Positions 1 through 9,648 of a stretch of 21,409 nucleotides of DNA are shown in pieces. The notes beneath the pieces are model-generated. The model had not been told where the DNA came from. It saw nothing but the letters and a program-made list of their open reading frames with translations, and made no database searches. Origin of the DNA: an uncultured Collinsella sp. (lineage in GTDB: Bacteria; Actinomycetota; Coriobacteriia; Coriobacteriales; Coriobacteriaceae); the NCBI GenBank assembly GCA_902494605.1, contig CABUUG010000018.1, positions 1-21,409 of the forward strand, read 5' to 3'. Both the position numbers and the translations under genes were made by a program. Each line of letters starts with the position of its first letter. The stretch's first letter is position 1.

Positions 1-690
1 CATCGCGGCGCTCATGCGATTGCCGCGCGCCGATATAAGCAGCGGATGCGGCCCGGTAGCGAGGTCGCGGCGCTTTGCCCGAGCGAGCAACTCCGGCCTC
101 CCCTCCTCAATATAGAGATGCGTCACCTCGAGCGCACGACGATACAGAGGGACGATACGCTCCTTGCTCCCCTTGCCCCAAAGTCGCAGCGTTCGCTCGG
201 ACCAACCAATAGACTCCACGTTGAGCGCCGCGAGCTCCGAGATTCGCGCGCCGGAGGCATAGAGCAACTCAAGCATCGCCGCATCGCGCAGTCCCGCGGG
301 CGTCGAGGTATCAGGCGTCTTGAGCAGCGCCTCGACCTGCTGGGTCGTAAGGACACCCGGCAGGTCACGCGGCAGCTTGGGCGATGCGATCGCCGAGACC
401 GCATCGCCCTCGACAATCCCCTCGGCAGCCATCCAGCGATAGAGAGATCGAATGGCCGACAGGTGCGCCGCAAGCGTTCGGGGAGCCACCTGCTCACGCG
501 AAAGCTCGGCAAGATAGCGACGAATGGTGCGCACGTCGGCAGCGAAAGCATCGATATCCTCGCGCTCGCACCAGGCAGCGAAGCGCTCCAGCCTCGAGCC
601 ATAGGCCGTCACCGTGTTGGGAGAAAGTCCCTCGACGCGTGCGATATAGGCGATAAACGAGTCGACGGTGTCGTACAGGTCAAAGGCTAT
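1..690 (-). CDS. xerC: Tyrosine site-specific recombinase XerC, partial (C-terminus beyond the window)
   Basis: XerC acts with XerD at dif sites to resolve chromosome dimers during cell division. The visible 230 residues hold the N-terminal SAM-like core-binding domain (about 1-95, with GLSPNTVTAY near 22-31) and the first half of the catalytic domain. Two catalytic residues are visible: Arg149 in GARISEL and Lys173 in GKGSKER. The remaining His, Arg, His and Tyr should lie left of position 1. The position after trmFO matches codV/xerC of Bacillus. The start is a problem. Between an in-frame TAA near 786 and the conserved N-terminal domain there is no ATG, GTG or TTG. The best candidate is ATA at 690-688, nine bases after GGAGG and overlapping the trmFO TAG stop; CTG at 678-676 is an alternative. 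Family identity is secure. The choice of XerC over XerD rests on context. Confidence 0.9.
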   Translation of the reverse strand, partial: MAFDLYDTVDSFIAYIARVEGLSPNTVTAYGSRLERFAAWCEREDIDAFAADVRTIRRYLAELSREQVAPRTLAAHLSAIRSLYRWMAAEGIVEGDAVSAIASPKLPRDLPGVLTTQQVEALLKTPDTSTPAGLRDAAMLELLYASGARISELAALNVESIGWSERTLRLWGKGSKERIVPLYRRALEVTHLYIEEGRPELLARAKRRDLATGPHPLLISARGNRMSAAM

Positions 691-704
691 GACCGGTCGC
701 CTCC
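676..704 (-). promoter_or_regulatory. Ribosome binding site and non-canonical start region of xerC
   Basis: GGAGG lies at 704-700, inside the last codons of trmFO. Nine bases later comes ATA at 690-688, whose last two bases are the first two of the trmFO TAG stop at 689-687. The next possible near-cognate start, CTG at 678-676, is 21 bases from GGAGG, too far for normal Shine-Dalgarno use. Spacing therefore favours ATA. Confidence 0.6.
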
Positions 705-2024
705 AAACAAGTCGGAACGCGTGGCCAAGTAGGCATCGAGGGCCTCGAGCGCACGGTCCGCATAGGCCTGATAGCGGTCGCGCTTGCTGCGGCGCTTACC
801 GTCCTCGAGCGGCGGCACCAGGCCAAAGTTGACATGCATAGGCTGATAGCCCACGGTGGCAGGATCGGTCGCGTAGCCCACGAGCGCACCCAGGGCACCC
901 ACACGCGGCAACTCGACGCCCGCGGCACCGATAGCCTCGGCATAGGTGTTGAGCGCCGCGAGCAGACCTGTCGCCACGGCTTCCATGTATCCCTCGGTAC
1001 CGGTGATCTGACCGGCCAGACGCACGCCGGTACCGGGCACGGCAAAGGTGCCATCGAGCACGTGCGGGGCGTCGACAAAGGTATTGCGGTGCATGACACC
1101 GTAGCGGAAGAACTCAGCGTTCTCCAGGCCCGGCACCATATGGAAGACGCGCTTCTGCTCGCCAAAGGTCAAGTTGGTCTGGAAGCCCACCAGATTATAG
1201 GCGGTCTTCTCCTTGTTCTCGGCACGCAGCTGAATCGCCGCCCAGGGGCGACGTCCGGTACGCGGGTCGGTGAGGCCGACGGGCTTCATGGCGCCAAAGC
1301 GAATGGCGTCCTTGCCGGTGCGCGCAACTTCCTCGGCAGGCTGGCAGGCCTGGAACAGATCGCCGCCCTCAAAGTCTTTGAGCACCACGCGGTCGGCCGT
1401 GGTAAGCGCCTCGATAAAGGCCTCGTACTCCTCCTTGTTGAGCGGAGCGTTGAGATAGTCGCCGCTCCCCTGCTCCTCGTAGCGCGACTGCGAGAACAGC
1501 ACGTCCATATCGAGCGTGGAGGCATCGACGATCGGCGCCGCGGCATCGAAGAACGCAAGGGCGTCGCCACCGACGAGCTTCATGACCTCTTCGCTCAGCG
1601 CCGGTGAACACAGCGGGCCCGCGGCAATGACCACGTGACCCTCGGGAATCTGCGTGACCTCGCCGTGCACGACCTCGATATTGGGACGAGCGGCAACCTC
1701 GGCCTCGACAAGCTCGGAAAACTTGCCGCGGTCGACCGCCAAGGCGCCACCGGCGGGAACAGCCGCGCGATGGGCGCAATCGAGCAGGACTGAACCCATG
1801 CGCTCAAGCTCAGCTTTCAGCAAACCAGCCGCGGAATCCGGACGGGTCGACTTAAACGAATTGGAGCAGACGAGCTCTGCCAGATGATCGGTATGGTGGG
1901 CCGGGGAGCTCACCTGGGGGCGCATCTCGCACAGCTTTACGGCAAACCCGCGGTCTGCAAGCTGGATCGCGCACTCCGAACCCGCCAGACCGCCACCGAT
2001 AACCGTCACCTGATCGAACTGCAT
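687..2024 (-). CDS. trmFO: FADH2- and folate-dependent tRNA (uracil-54-C5)-methyltransferase TrmFO
   Basis: TrmFO makes ribothymidine at position 54 of the tRNA T-loop, using 5,10-methylenetetrahydrofolate as carbon donor and FADH2 as reductant. The 445-residue protein begins with an FAD-binding Rossmann motif (VTVIGGGLAGSECA, about 7-20). It keeps both catalytic cysteines, Cys53 in LVCSNSF and Cys227 in FQACQP, matching Cys53 and Cys226 of the Bacillus enzyme. The C-terminal part has the typical GQITGTEGYMEA and GYQPMHVNFGL segments. I chose ATG at 2024 because AGG at 2036-2034 is nine bases away; the in-frame TTG at 2030 is only three bases from it. It starts 14 bases after dprA ends, and its stop overlaps the likely xerC start. 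Most high-GC actinobacteria use other enzymes, so its presence argues for a Firmicutes-like or coriobacterial lineage. Confidence 0.96.
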   Translation of the reverse strand: MQFDQVTVIGGGLAGSECAIQLADRGFAVKLCEMRPQVSSPAHHTDHLAELVCSNSFKSTRPDSAAGLLKAELERMGSVLLDCAHRAAVPAGGALAVDRGKFSELVEAEVAARPNIEVVHGEVTQIPEGHVVIAAGPLCSPALSEEVMKLVGGDALAFFDAAAPIVDASTLDMDVLFSQSRYEEQGSGDYLNAPLNKEEYEAFIEALTTADRVVLKDFEGGDLFQACQPAEEVARTGKDAIRFGAMKPVGLTDPRTGRRPWAAIQLRAENKEKTAYNLVGFQTNLTFGEQKRVFHMVPGLENAEFFRYGVMHRNTFVDAPHVLDGTFAVPGTGVRLAGQITGTEGYMEAVATGLLAALNTYAEAIGAAGVELPRVGALGALVGYATDPATVGYQPMHVNFGLVPPLEDGKRRSKRDRYQAYADRALEALDAYLATRSDLFGGDRS

Positions 2025-2038
2025 CTGCAAACACCTTT

Positions 2039-2974
2039 CTAATTGACACGTTTTCCATTGTGACCGAAGGGTGTCTGGGCGTGAAGGGCAAACTTGGAGG
2101 GCGCATACCTTCCATCCATCATGCGCTCGATAAGGCCCTCGAGTTCAAGCGAACCCAAGAGTTTGAGTACGCCGACAGCATCGAGCGAGACGAGCGCCGC
2201 AATGTCGTCGACCTTGAGTGGAGAGGCGATGAGCGCATGCATCACGGTCTGCTGCGTTGGATTCAGGTCGGCAATGCCGGGAGCATCGGGGCGCGAGTAG
2301 CGCAGGGTGCCGTAGATGCGTGAGATAGCCATCTCGATAGATTCCTCGTCGATGATGCAGCAGGCACCGTTCGCAATGAGGTAATTCGTGCCACGCGACT
2401 CGGGCGATAGGATCGACCCCGGCACGGCAAGAAGTTCGCGCCCCAAATCCATAGCAGCCTCGGCTGTGGAAAACGTCCCAGAAGGCATACCCGCCTCGGA
2501 TACAAAGAGGGCTTGCGACAGGGCCGCGATTACGCGATTGCGGCGCGGAAAGGCGAACTTGCGCGGACCCATGCCCCACGGAGAGATCGACACGACCGCG
2601 CCACCCGTATCAAGCGTGCGCGTAATCAGCCCCGCGCTCGAACGCGGGTAGACCACGTCGGCGCCCGTCCCCAGCACCACAACGTGTTTGCCGCCGGCGT
2701 TGACCGCAGCCCAACCCGAGGCCTGGTCACAACCGACCGCACCGCCCGAGACCACCGTCACCCCCGCCTCGACCGCCACCTTGGCCGCAAGTTCTGCCAC
2801 GGCGAGACCATACGGCGATGCCTTGCGTGCACCGATAATGGAGAGCGCAGGCGTCGAAAGCGCCTCGGGGTTGCCGCGCACATAGAGCGTCTGAGGTACA
2901 TCAGAAAGCTCCAAAACGGTCTCGGGATACAACGCGTCACCTGGATGCAGCTCGAAGGTCCCCTCAACCATCAT
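2039..2974 (-). CDS. dprA: DNA processing protein DprA (Smf)
   Basis: DprA binds incoming single-stranded DNA during transformation and loads RecA onto it. The 311-residue protein has the Rossmann-like core with SIIGARKASPYG, VSGGAVGCDQ, VLGTGADVVYP, FPRRNRVIAALS and SRGTNYLIANGA. These are followed by a C-terminal winged-helix (DML1-like) domain starting near NPTQQTVMHAL. The N-terminal SAM-like domain found in some homologues is short or absent. ATG at 2974 has AAGGAGGG five bases upstream and overlaps the comM stop as ATGA, which points to translational coupling. The next codon is also ATG. The open frame extends 52 residues further upstream inside comM, but that part is a composition shadow without DprA similarity. 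Linkage to comM supports a competence role, although both genes are also widespread in species not known to be transformable. Confidence 0.96.
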   Translation of the reverse strand: MMVEGTFELHPGDALYPETVLELSDVPQTLYVRGNPEALSTPALSIIGARKASPYGLAVAELAAKVAVEAGVTVVSGGAVGCDQASGWAAVNAGGKHVVVLGTGADVVYPRSSAGLITRTLDTGGAVVSISPWGMGPRKFAFPRRNRVIAALSQALFVSEAGMPSGTFSTAEAAMDLGRELLAVPGSILSPESRGTNYLIANGACCIIDEESIEMAISRIYGTLRYSRPDAPGIADLNPTQQTVMHALIASPLKVDDIAALVSLDAVGVLKLLGSLELEGLIERMMDGRYAPSKFALHAQTPFGHNGKRVN

Positions 2975-4494
2975 TGGTCCCTCCTTCCCTGGTACATCGC
3001 CGCCTCGAGCACATGGTCCTGCGTCACCTGCTCGCTCTCGGCGACATCTGCGATCGTGCGCGCAATGCGAACAAGGCGCACGATGCCACGCCCTGTGAGA
3101 TGCGTGCGCTTCGACAGGCCGAGCACACACTTCTCCGCCGCATCATCGAGCTCAAAGGTCGAAACGACGCCGTCAATGGACCGTGTCTCGTCATCCTCGG
3201 CCTCGGCATCCGCATCGTCCATGCGGGATTCGCGCCAAGCGCGAAAGGCGCGACCGCGCACAACGTAGTCACGTAACTCGGCCGACGACATGCCCTCCGC
3301 ACCCTCGATAATCACTTGAGGGTCGGGACGGGTCACATCAATCATCATGTCGATACGGTCGGCCAAAGGACCGCGCAGTTTAGACCGATAGCGCTCGACC
3401 ATCGCCGCCGAGCAGCGACACAGCACCTCGCGATCGCCCAAAAAGCCGCAGGGGCAGGGATTGCTCGCAGCCAGCAGCTGAAAGCGCGACGGGAAGGTAA
3501 AAGCCCCGTCGACGCGTACGATCCTCACGTAGCCGCGCTCGATGGGCTGACGCAGCGTCTGCAGCACGCCAGTGGGAAACTCGGCGAGCTCGTCCAAAAA
3601 GAGCACGCCGCCATGAGCAAGGCTGATCTCACCCGGGTGCACCGGGCGCCCACCGCCGATAAGGCCTGCGGTCGAAATACTGTGGTGGGGACTGCGGAAG
3701 GGGCGGTGCCCCGCCAACAAGCCATCAATGTTCTCACCCAAAACCGAATGGATGCACAGTGCCTCCTGCTGATCCTCAACGGAAAGCTCGGGTAGGATGC
3801 CGGTCATACGGCGTGCGAGCATCGTCTTGCCCGATCCCGGAGACCCGATCATGAGCAAGCCGAGTTCTCCTGCCGCCGCAAGCGCCATGCCGCGTTTAGC
3901 GACTTCCTGCCCCAGCACGTCGGCATAGTCGAGCTCTGGCTCAAAGGTCGCCTCAGGCCCTTCAGAATCCAGGTAGTGCCGCGCGGCATCGCCCATACCA
4001 TGAGCAAGCTGAGACAAATGATCGATAAAGCCGCAATCCACGCCCGCGAGTGGCACATGCTGGTCGGACCTGCCGGCGATAAAAGACAGCCCCATGTCGC
4101 GAGCCAATAGCTGAAACGCTACCTCGCCCTTGACAGGAAGCACCGTACCGTCCAAGCCAAGCTCACCAGCGATAAGACAACGATCGAGGTTGTCGCAGGG
4201 AATCTGACCATCGGCCGCCAGAACCGCGATGGCGATGGGCAGATCAAAGCCACTTCCAGTCTTGCGAATATCGCCGGGCGCCAGATTGACCGTAATGCCC
4301 GAGCGTGGGATCTCAAAGCCGGCCGAGCGCATCGCGCAGCGAATACGACCGCGTGACTCCATCACCTCCATACTCGGAATACCGAGCATCTGAATGCCCG
4401 GAACGCCACCGGCAAGCGAGACCTCGACCGTGACGTGAATCGCCTCGACGCCACGAATGCAGGCCGCGTGAACGGCAAACGTCTCGAACGCCAT
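2971..4494 (-). CDS. comM: Mg-chelatase-like AAA+ helicase ComM (YifB family)
   Basis: ComM is a hexameric AAA+ helicase that drives branch migration of donor DNA during natural transformation. The 507-residue length matches YifB of E. coli. The N-terminal ChlI-like domain starts MAFETFAVHAA. The AAA+ core has Walker A GSPGSGKT at 217-224, Walker B GVLFLDELAEF, and the family motif ASNPCPCG with nearby cysteines in VLCRCS. The C-terminal lid domain ends in LTGRGIVRLVRIARTIAD. A short acidic stretch (about 425-438) interrupts the C-terminal domain. ATG at 4494 overlaps the yraN stop as TGATG, and the next gene, dprA, starts on its own stop, so the three genes are translationally coupled. Codons further upstream read as a frame shadow of yraN and lack family similarity. 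Confidence 0.95.
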   Translation of the reverse strand: MAFETFAVHAACIRGVEAIHVTVEVSLAGGVPGIQMLGIPSMEVMESRGRIRCAMRSAGFEIPRSGITVNLAPGDIRKTGSGFDLPIAIAVLAADGQIPCDNLDRCLIAGELGLDGTVLPVKGEVAFQLLARDMGLSFIAGRSDQHVPLAGVDCGFIDHLSQLAHGMGDAARHYLDSEGPEATFEPELDYADVLGQEVAKRGMALAAAGELGLLMIGSPGSGKTMLARRMTGILPELSVEDQQEALCIHSVLGENIDGLLAGHRPFRSPHHSISTAGLIGGGRPVHPGEISLAHGGVLFLDELAEFPTGVLQTLRQPIERGYVRIVRVDGAFTFPSRFQLLAASNPCPCGFLGDREVLCRCSAAMVERYRSKLRGPLADRIDMMIDVTRPDPQVIIEGAEGMSSAELRDYVVRGRAFRAWRESRMDDADAEAEDDETRSIDGVVSTFELDDAAEKCVLGLSKRTHLTGRGIVRLVRIARTIADVAESEQVTQDHVLEAAMYQGRRDQ

Positions 4495-4979
4495 CACGAA
4501 ACCTGCCAATCGAACGCGTTGTACTGATGCTCGATCTCGGCGATATGCCCGCCGCGAATGGTGACACCCACGGCATCGAAGCGAATCGCCTTGAGCGGAT
4601 AATGCTCCATAAGATAGCAGCTTGCGATGCGGCGGTAGCGGCGTTGCTTTTGGGCGTCCACGGCCTCCTCGGGAAAGACCCGCGTGTTGCAATCCAGTGC
4701 GACGCGTCTGGTCTTGACCTCGGCCATCACCACGACATCGTCGAGCTCATCGAGCAGCACCAGATCGGCCTCGCCCTCGGTGCAACGATAACCCTGCTCC
4801 AGCAAGGTGTAGCCGCGCTCGTTAAAGTAGTCGATGGTGATCAGCTCGCCCAGCATGCCCAGCTCGCGGGGACTGAGTCCCTTGATAAACTCGGGCGTCA
4901 TCGCCCCGCAGTCGAGCTCGCCGTTTTCCCAACGCTCCTTGAGCTGCTGCGTCTTGCTCTTTTTGCTTGCGGCACTCAT
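4494..4979 (-). CDS. yraN: YraN/UPF0102 family PD-(D/E)XK nuclease-like protein
   Basis: This is a member of the YraN (UPF0102) family. It has a restriction-endonuclease-like fold and is usually found next to rnhB, comM and dprA; its cellular role is not settled. In the 161 residues the conserved nuclease residues are visible: GELITIDYF with Glu45, TEGEADLV with Glu70 and Asp72, and AEVKTRR with Glu87 and Lys89. The first 35 or so residues are an extension relative to the usual 110-130-residue family members and begin with a lysine-rich stretch. ATG at 4979 has AAAGGAG four bases upstream. The frame is open further upstream, but that part crosses the intergenic region and lacks similarity. 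This is probably the first gene of the yraN-comM-dprA-trmFO-xerC unit, because a strong terminator lies just upstream. Confidence 0.9.
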   Translation of the reverse strand: MSAASKKSKTQQLKERWENGELDCGAMTPEFIKGLSPRELGMLGELITIDYFNERGYTLLEQGYRCTEGEADLVLLDELDDVVVMAEVKTRRVALDCNTRVFPEEAVDAQKQRRYRRIASCYLMEHYPLKAIRFDAVGVTIRGGHIAEIEHQYNAFDWQVS

Positions 4980-5077
4980 GGGGTCTCCTTTCCCGCACAC
5001 TGCATTGCCCCGATGATGAGGGCACCTTTCATGCGGGTAAGTACCGGAAGCAAACCAAAAGCTGACCAAATGCCGAC

Positions 5078-5119
5078 AAAAAACGGGCCGTACGCAGCAA
5101 TGCTGTTGCATACGGCCCG
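5078..5119 (-). terminator. Intrinsic terminator downstream of rnhB
   Basis: On the minus strand a GC-rich hairpin (arms CGGGCCGTA and TACGGCCCG, with an inner CAGC/GCTG stem) is followed at once by six U residues. It separates rnhB from yraN. The 98 bases between it and the yraN start must hold the yraN promoter, but I could not pick out convincing -35 and -10 boxes there. Confidence 0.88.
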
Positions 5120-5168
5120 CTACCAGCAGGTTTATAAAACCCCAGAGGTCCCTGTCTCCACAATTGAC

Positions 5169-5957
5169 CTAGAAAAGGCGCTCAGTCTGCAGAAAGTTTC
5201 CGCAAAAGCTCACGCGGTGCAGCGGACAAAGTCCATGTTTGCGAATGGCCTCGATGTGCTCGGGGCTCGCATAGCCCTTCGACTCGGCCAGATGGTACTC
5301 GGGGTACTCGGCGTCGTACTCGACCATCATCTCGTCACGCGTGACCTTGGCCATGATGGACGCCGCGGCGATGCAGGCGATCTTGGCATCGCCCTTCACC
5401 ACATCGCGCTCGTTGGGAACGGCGCCCAAGGGGTTGCCATCCATGAGGACGCAGTCGGGCTCGAGCCCCGTATCGGCCACGGCGCCCGCAACGGCGGTAC
5501 GGATAGCACGGGCCATGCCCATCTCATCGATATCCTTAGGCGCGATATGGCAAAAACCGATCGCCGTCGCCACCTCGGCGATCTTCACAGAGAGCAGCTC
5601 GCGGCGCGCGGGCGTGAGCTTTTTGGAATCGTTGATGCCCCAGACGCGCGGCTCCATAGGAAGGCAAACGGCGCATACCGTCAAAGGACCGGCCACCGAG
5701 CCGCGACCCACCTCGTCGACGCCCACGACCACGCCATCCCCACCGAGCTCGCGCATCAGCTCGTACATGCCGTTGACGCGCTCGCGCTCGGCAAGTTCCT
5801 TGGCATGGCGCTTAAGAGCACGCTCACAAGCCTTGATCACCTGCTGACGCGGGTCCTCGCGATAATGCTCCACGAGGGCGGGAATCTCCTCAAACGTGGC
5901 GCTCGCCAGCTCGCCGGCAACCTGCGAAGCCGAAACCGAGCTCGTCATGTTGGCCAT
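5169..5957 (-). CDS. rnhB: Ribonuclease HII
   Basis: RNase HII cleaves RNA in RNA-DNA hybrids and removes single ribonucleotides misincorporated in DNA. The catalytic domain starts near residue 76. It shows DEVGRG at 81-86 (Asp81, Glu82), INDSKKLT, LMDGNP (Asp173) and SIMAKVTRD (Asp208), a complete acidic set. About 75 residues precede the catalytic domain, a helical extension similar to that of Bacillus-type RnhB. I chose ATG at 5957 because AAGGAGG stands seven bases upstream; another ATG six codons earlier lies before that site and has no ribosome binding site. A terminator sits only about 30 bases upstream, so expression may depend on read-through from rplS. A second terminator follows the gene. 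Confidence 0.96.
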   Translation of the reverse strand: MANMTSSVSASQVAGELASATFEEIPALVEHYREDPRQQVIKACERALKRHAKELAERERVNGMYELMRELGGDGVVVGVDEVGRGSVAGPLTVCAVCLPMEPRVWGINDSKKLTPARRELLSVKIAEVATAIGFCHIAPKDIDEMGMARAIRTAVAGAVADTGLEPDCVLMDGNPLGAVPNERDVVKGDAKIACIAAASIMAKVTRDEMMVEYDAEYPEYHLAESKGYASPEHIEAIRKHGLCPLHRVSFCGNFLQTERLF

Positions 5958-5986
5958 ATCGGGGCCTCCTTGCATGCAAATCAGAT

Positions 5987-6017
5987 AAAAAGAAGGGCCA
6001 CCCGAAGGTGACCCTTG
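5987..6017 (-). terminator. Intrinsic terminator between rplS and rnhB
   Basis: On the minus strand a perfect or near-perfect 10-bp stem (AAGGGTCACC with GGTGGCCCTT) closes on a stable C(UUCG)G tetraloop and is followed by CTTTTT. It ends the rplS transcript. The rnhB Shine-Dalgarno follows within about 20 bases. Confidence 0.9.
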
Positions 6018-6050
6018 TGTCCAAACGAGTGGACAGACGCTGCGATCTTC

Positions 6051-6392
6051 TTAGCGCTTCTCGGGGATGCGAGCAGCCTTGCCCACCTTGTCGCGGAGGT
6101 AGTACAGCTTGGCGCGACGGACGCGACCATGACGAACGACCTCGAGCTTGGCGATCTTGGGGCTGTGAAGCGGGAAGGTACGCTCAACACCGACACCGAA
6201 GGACATCTTGCGGACGGTGAAGGTCTCGCGGGCACCGGCGCCGGCCATGCGGATGACGTCGCCCTGGAAGACCTGGATGCGCTCGCGGTCGCCTTCCTTA
6301 ATGCGGTAGTGAACCTTGACGTTGTCGGCGACGCGAACCTGAGGAATGTCCTCGCGGATCTGCTGACGCTCGATTGCGCGGATGTAATCCAT
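6051..6392 (-). CDS. rplS: 50S ribosomal protein L19
   Basis: L19 lies at the subunit interface of the 50S ribosome. The 113 residues match the family length and pattern: MDYIRAIERQQ at the start, GDVIRMAG and RETFTVRKMSFGVGVERTFPLHSPKI in the middle, and RRAKLYYLRDKVGKAARI at the end. ATG at 6392 is preceded by AAGGA with seven bases between; an in-frame TTG two codons earlier would be too close to that site. The gene appears to have its own promoter (6462-6489) and its own terminator, so it is separated from trmD, its usual neighbour. Confidence 0.98.
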   Translation of the reverse strand: MDYIRAIERQQIREDIPQVRVADNVKVHYRIKEGDRERIQVFQGDVIRMAGAGARETFTVRKMSFGVGVERTFPLHSPKIAKLEVVRHGRVRRAKLYYLRDKVGKAARIPEKR

Positions 6393-6461
6393 GTGCAATT
6401 CCTTACTCTTCTAGAGGTGCCGTACCACCTTGGCCGGCACGTAGTTGAACAAACGTATTCG

Positions 6462-6489
6462 AGTATACACGCGCGGGTTTCTGCTGCAA
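6462..6489 (-). promoter_or_regulatory. Predicted sigma-70-type promoter of rplS
   Basis: On the minus strand TTGCAG (6489-6484) and TATACT (6467-6462) are separated by 16 bases, giving a leader of about 60 bases before the L19 ATG. The -10 box differs from consensus at one position. The location just after the end of ppdK fits an independent rplS transcript. Confidence 0.65.
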
Positions 6490-6534
6490 GAACAATTTTT
6501 TACGCAGACAAAAAGACAAAACCCGCACATGATA

Positions 6535-6564
6535 GCCGCCCGCCTCACGAATGAGACGGACGGC
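6535..6564 (-). terminator. Hairpin downstream of ppdK, possible terminator
   Basis: A 13-bp fully paired stem (two G-U pairs) with a UUCG loop lies 37 bases after the ppdK stop. It is not directly followed by a U-run: the U-rich stretch (6521-6511) begins 13 bases later, with non-U sequence between. It could be a terminator, a 3' stabilising hairpin, or a processing barrier. Confidence 0.5.
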
Positions 6565-6601
6565 ATGAGGGGGGCTACGCTAGGCGTCTAAACCCAAAAC
6601 G

Positions 6602-9352
<2,751 letters not shown>

Positions 9353-9648
9353 GATACTTCCCCTTCCATGCACTTTCGCGCACGACCGTGGTGACGAATC
9401 GACCCGCCGGATGCGAGCCGTGAGGGTACTATACGGCGGGCATTGAGCGGGCTTGCGCAGAGGGCGCGGGGGTTGGTAAACGTGGTAAATATGGCGGTAA
9501 ACGGTAGGTAAAGGTGGTTACCTTATGAAGATACCAATGCAGGAAGCTTACAGGTCAAATGCCAGTTTCTTGCTAAATCGCTTTACCAATATCGTGCATT
9601 ATTTTTAGCTAGTCTTATATAGACGGGCATTTTAGCCACCCCAATGAG
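9353..9648 (-). promoter_or_regulatory. Non-coding gap upstream of ppdK with probable promoter
   Basis: No gene is visible in these 296 bases, and the part nearest ppsR is clearly more AT-rich than the rest of the window. On the minus strand TATAGT (9433-9428) is a good -10 box about 75 bases before the ppdK start. No acceptable -35 hexamer stands 16-18 bases upstream of it. Repeated TTTACC motifs lie further upstream. A short GTCT/AGAC inverted repeat follows ppsR, but I cannot call a convincing terminator. Confidence 0.5.
9475..9522. repeat. Cluster of GGTAAA direct repeats upstream of ppdK
   Basis: GGTAAA occurs on the plus strand at 9475, 9484, 9496 and 9507, that is, at steps of 9, 12 and 11 bases. 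It is followed by GGTTACC at 9516-9522. A copy in opposite orientation (TTTACC) lies at 9582-9587. Seen from ppdK they read as TTTACC repeats at roughly -54 to -90 from a start point predicted by the -10 box. The regular spacing suggests protein binding sites, but no known operator is recognised. Confidence 0.5.

Noticed and set aside
46..732. Open frames on both strands over the xerC region that start with ATG
   Set aside because: Only the minus-strand frame without an ATG gives a coherent tyrosine recombinase with Arg149 and Lys173; the others are shadows.
2039..3130. A longer DprA beginning 52 residues upstream
   Set aside because: The extra residues are Cys/Arg/His-rich, lie inside comM in another frame and lack family similarity; the ATG at 2974 has an excellent binding site.
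4494..5111. A longer YraN starting near 5111
   Set aside because: The added residues run through the terminator region and have no similarity; AAAGGAG supports ATG at 4979.
4527..6011. A 494-codon open frame on the plus strand opposite yraN and rnhB
   Set aside because: It crosses two genes, a terminator and an intergenic region on the other strand, and is rich in His, Arg and Leu as expected of an antisense shadow. No domain is recognisable.
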